NCBI GenBank assembly: GCA_026399755.1
Contig: JAPLQI010000005.1
Coordinates: 1 to 36,543, forward strand
Length of the DNA stretch: 36,543 nucleotides
Direction of reading: 5' to 3'
From: Pseudomonadota bacterium
GTDB taxonomy: Bacteria; Pseudomonadota; Gammaproteobacteria; Burkholderiales; Chitinibacteraceae
The notes beneath the pieces were generated by a model that saw only the letters and a list, made by a program, of their open reading frames with translations, made no database searches and was not told the DNA's origin. A program made the position numbers and the translations under genes. Below, piece by piece: positions 35,350 to 36,543 of this stretch. Every line of letters begins with the position of its first letter. The first letter of the stretch is position 1.

Positions 35350-35521
35350 AGAGTGTCTTTGTAAGTTAAGGCGGGGTGATAAAGTAGGCGTGCCGCCACT
35401 TCAGGCATCGGCATCAGCGAGCAGAGTGGCGGAAACACAAGTATTTAAGCGAGAAGTGGGCTTGTAGAGCTAAGTGGAGCCATGACAAATCTATGCCATG
35501 GCTTTTAAGATAATCTCTGCT
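35350..35521. other. Spacer between hvfX-like gene and cydA, with inverted repeats
   Basis: CCGCCACT (35393-35400) and AGTGGCGG (35425-35432) are a perfect eight-base inverted repeat in the cydA leader. AGCCATG/CATGGCT (about 35478-35503) forms another. Neither has a T run. No FNR box of the form TTGAT-N4-ATCAA was found. Confidence 0.5.
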
Positions 35522-36106
35522 TTATTTTGTGTAGTGTTTGCGAATCCAGAAATCCATGCTGACAAAACGTCCGCCACCATAAAAGAACAGCACCAGTAGC
35601 ATGACAAAGTAAGTGGCGGCGAACTCCATCCCGTTATTTAGAATAACAGGGTCGCCAAACTCGGTAATGTAGTTATAACGGCCAGGGAAGTTCTCAGCCA
35701 GCCAAGATAAGAGCCCTGCTAGGCGCTGACTCGATTCCGCACCTTTGTCAGCAATAGCCAACCAGCCGCGTGGCAAGTGCACCATGGCGCTGGCAGCACT
35801 CATCAAGATCATCATCGGAATGGCCATGACGCGGGTGAATAGCCCTAAAGCGATACAAATCAGCCCGGCTACTTCGGTCGCCACAGCTAAAAACGCAAAG
35901 AGGAAGGGAAATGGCAAGCCCAAGCCTCCATCACTGGATGAAGCGCCAAACCAAGCAACGGACTCGTTAAAGCCGACCACTTTAGAATATGCGCCTACAT
36001 AAATCACCGGCAATAAATAAAGCCGAATACAAAGTAGGGCTATAAAGTCATACCGGCTACACGCTGCAACTGCACTATCAAAATAATGCATTATTTTCTT
36101 AATCAT
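35522..36106 (-). CDS. DoxX-family membrane protein, HvfX-like
   Basis: A 194-residue inner-membrane protein with four to five hydrophobic helices of the DoxX family (for example FIALLCIRLYLLPVIYVGAY, FLFAFLAVATEVAGLICIA and EFAATYFVMLLVLFFYGG). The start is put at the second ATG (36106): AAGGAG is seven bases from it but only one base from the first ATG (36112). The gene follows a probable HvfC-type gene after about 40 bases. In Hvf/bufferin clusters (hvfA, hvfB, hvfC, hvfX), a DoxX protein of this size closes the operon and is thought to help copper-binding peptide handling or export. The DoxX family is firm; the HvfX role rests on the neighbour. Confidence 0.82.
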   Translation of the reverse strand: MIKKIMHYFDSAVAACSRYDFIALLCIRLYLLPVIYVGAYSKVVGFNESVAWFGASSSDGGLGLPFPFLFAFLAVATEVAGLICIALGLFTRVMAIPMMILMSAASAMVHLPRGWLAIADKGAESSQRLAGLLSWLAENFPGRYNYITEFGDPVILNNGMEFAATYFVMLLVLFFYGGGRFVSMDFWIRKHYTK

Positions 36107-36152
36107 TTTCATACTCCTTGTGTTTTGTACTTGGGCCGAGTGCTGCTTGTTT

Positions 36153-36543
36153 TTAGCATTCGAGCCTTAGCGTAGATTGGTGTTGAATCAGGCCAATTTC
36201 TGTAGCTTCACTTAGCCAATGCTGCAATTGCATTTCTGTTGTTTCTTTACTGGATTTCAAAGCTAGGAAAGAGCAGCTAGTGCCTATTTGCGAAAGCATC
36301 CAATGATCAAACTGGCTTAAAGGCTTGCGGATAACTTGATGTTGGGCGTCTCGAAAAATAGCAAAAGAGCCCTGTAAACCATCGATTTCTTGGTTGAGCG
36401 TTATACAAATCAGGGTTGGATTAGTTGTAAGCATGGATTCGTTAGACAATCCTTCTGGTGAGCAATGGCTAACGATGCCTTCATCAATCTCAACACAAAA
36501 AACCACCCACTCGTATTCCAAACCCTGCCGTATTTCCGGCGAA
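36153..36543 (-). CDS. Probable HvfC/BufC-type (DUF2063) protein, C-terminal part only
   Basis: The frame is open from the window edge to the stop at 36153, giving about 130 residues; a TTG at 36521 lies inside it but need not be the start. The visible part has a beta-rich section (VVFCVEIDEGIVSH, TLICITLNQE) and then FAIFRDAQHQVIRKPLSQFDH, WMLSQIG and LQHWLSEATEIGLIQ. This pattern, a strand pair with YR/FR, then LS-x-F and a helix ending in W-L-x(5)-G-L-I, resembles the C-terminal domain of HvfC/BufC (DUF2063) proteins, the partner of the DUF692 HvfB enzyme. The DoxX gene that follows fits. The call is based on pattern memory and would be settled by the sequence upstream of the edge. Confidence 0.5.
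   Translation of the reverse strand, partial: SPEIRQGLEYEWVVFCVEIDEGIVSHCSPEGLSNESMLTTNPTLICITLNQEIDGLQGSFAIFRDAQHQVIRKPLSQFDHWMLSQIGTSCSFLALKSSKETTEMQLQHWLSEATEIGLIQHQSTLRLEC

Noticed and set aside
1-36543. tRNA, rRNA, CRISPR arrays, insertion sequences, prophage genes
   Set aside because: None was recognised on reading both strands; small RNAs in the longer spacers cannot be excluded by eye.

Overview
The window reads as chromosomal DNA of a motile Gram-negative betaproteobacterium. Gene content and protein style point to the order Neisseriales, perhaps a chitin-using freshwater genus of the Iodobacter/Chitinibacter/Deefgea type; this is an inference from the sequence and was not tested by a search. 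Evidence for a two-membrane cell: TamA/TamB, several lipoproteins and periplasmic binding proteins. Evidence for flagella: flgM, flgN and fliW. No tRNA, rRNA, CRISPR array, insertion sequence or prophage was seen.

Layout. 1-5270: 3' part of tamA, then tamB (outer-membrane assembly). 5287-5417: a large palindromic intergenic repeat. 5427-6130 (minus): a complete barstar/barnase-type inhibitor and secreted RNase pair. 6259-8441: leuC, a very short entericidin-type lipoprotein gene, then leuD. 8534-9888: nagB and a GNAT acetyltransferase. 10064-10564: an NlpC/P60 lipoprotein. 10576-11410 (minus): flgN and flgM behind a clear sigma-28 promoter. 11576-13585: an M13 zinc peptidase. 13981-15718: a PRC-barrel protein, a four-helix membrane protein and a 23-residue membrane peptide. 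15992-16783 (minus): an orphan amino-acid-type binding protein. 17368-17784: fliW. 18136-20416: accA overlapping tilS. 20426-22750 (minus): a TPR protein and an L,D-transpeptidase that share a C-terminal NTF2-like domain. 23305-25225: upp and a uracil permease gene. 25311-26996 (minus): an NTF2-like protein and a PotD-like binding protein. 27202-30431: glnS, a small secreted protein, and hemE. 30722-32873: priA, broken by a frameshift. 33008-35349 (minus): cydA and cydB of the short-Q-loop (CioAB) type. 35522-36543 (minus): a DoxX/HvfX-like membrane protein and the C-terminal end of a probable HvfC (DUF2063) protein, cut by the window edge.

Most of the window is housekeeping: leucine, fatty-acid, heme and pyrimidine-salvage metabolism, tRNA charging and modification, and envelope assembly. 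The parts most worth a second look are: the right edge, where a probable Hvf/bufferin (copper-binding RiPP) cluster appears to run into a copper-free bd oxidase; the barnase/barstar pair; the priA frameshift next to a cluster of DnaA-box-like sites; the paired NTF2-domain envelope proteins; the PRC-barrel/membrane-peptide group; and small genes that standard calling can miss (entericidin at 7677, membrane peptide at 15647).
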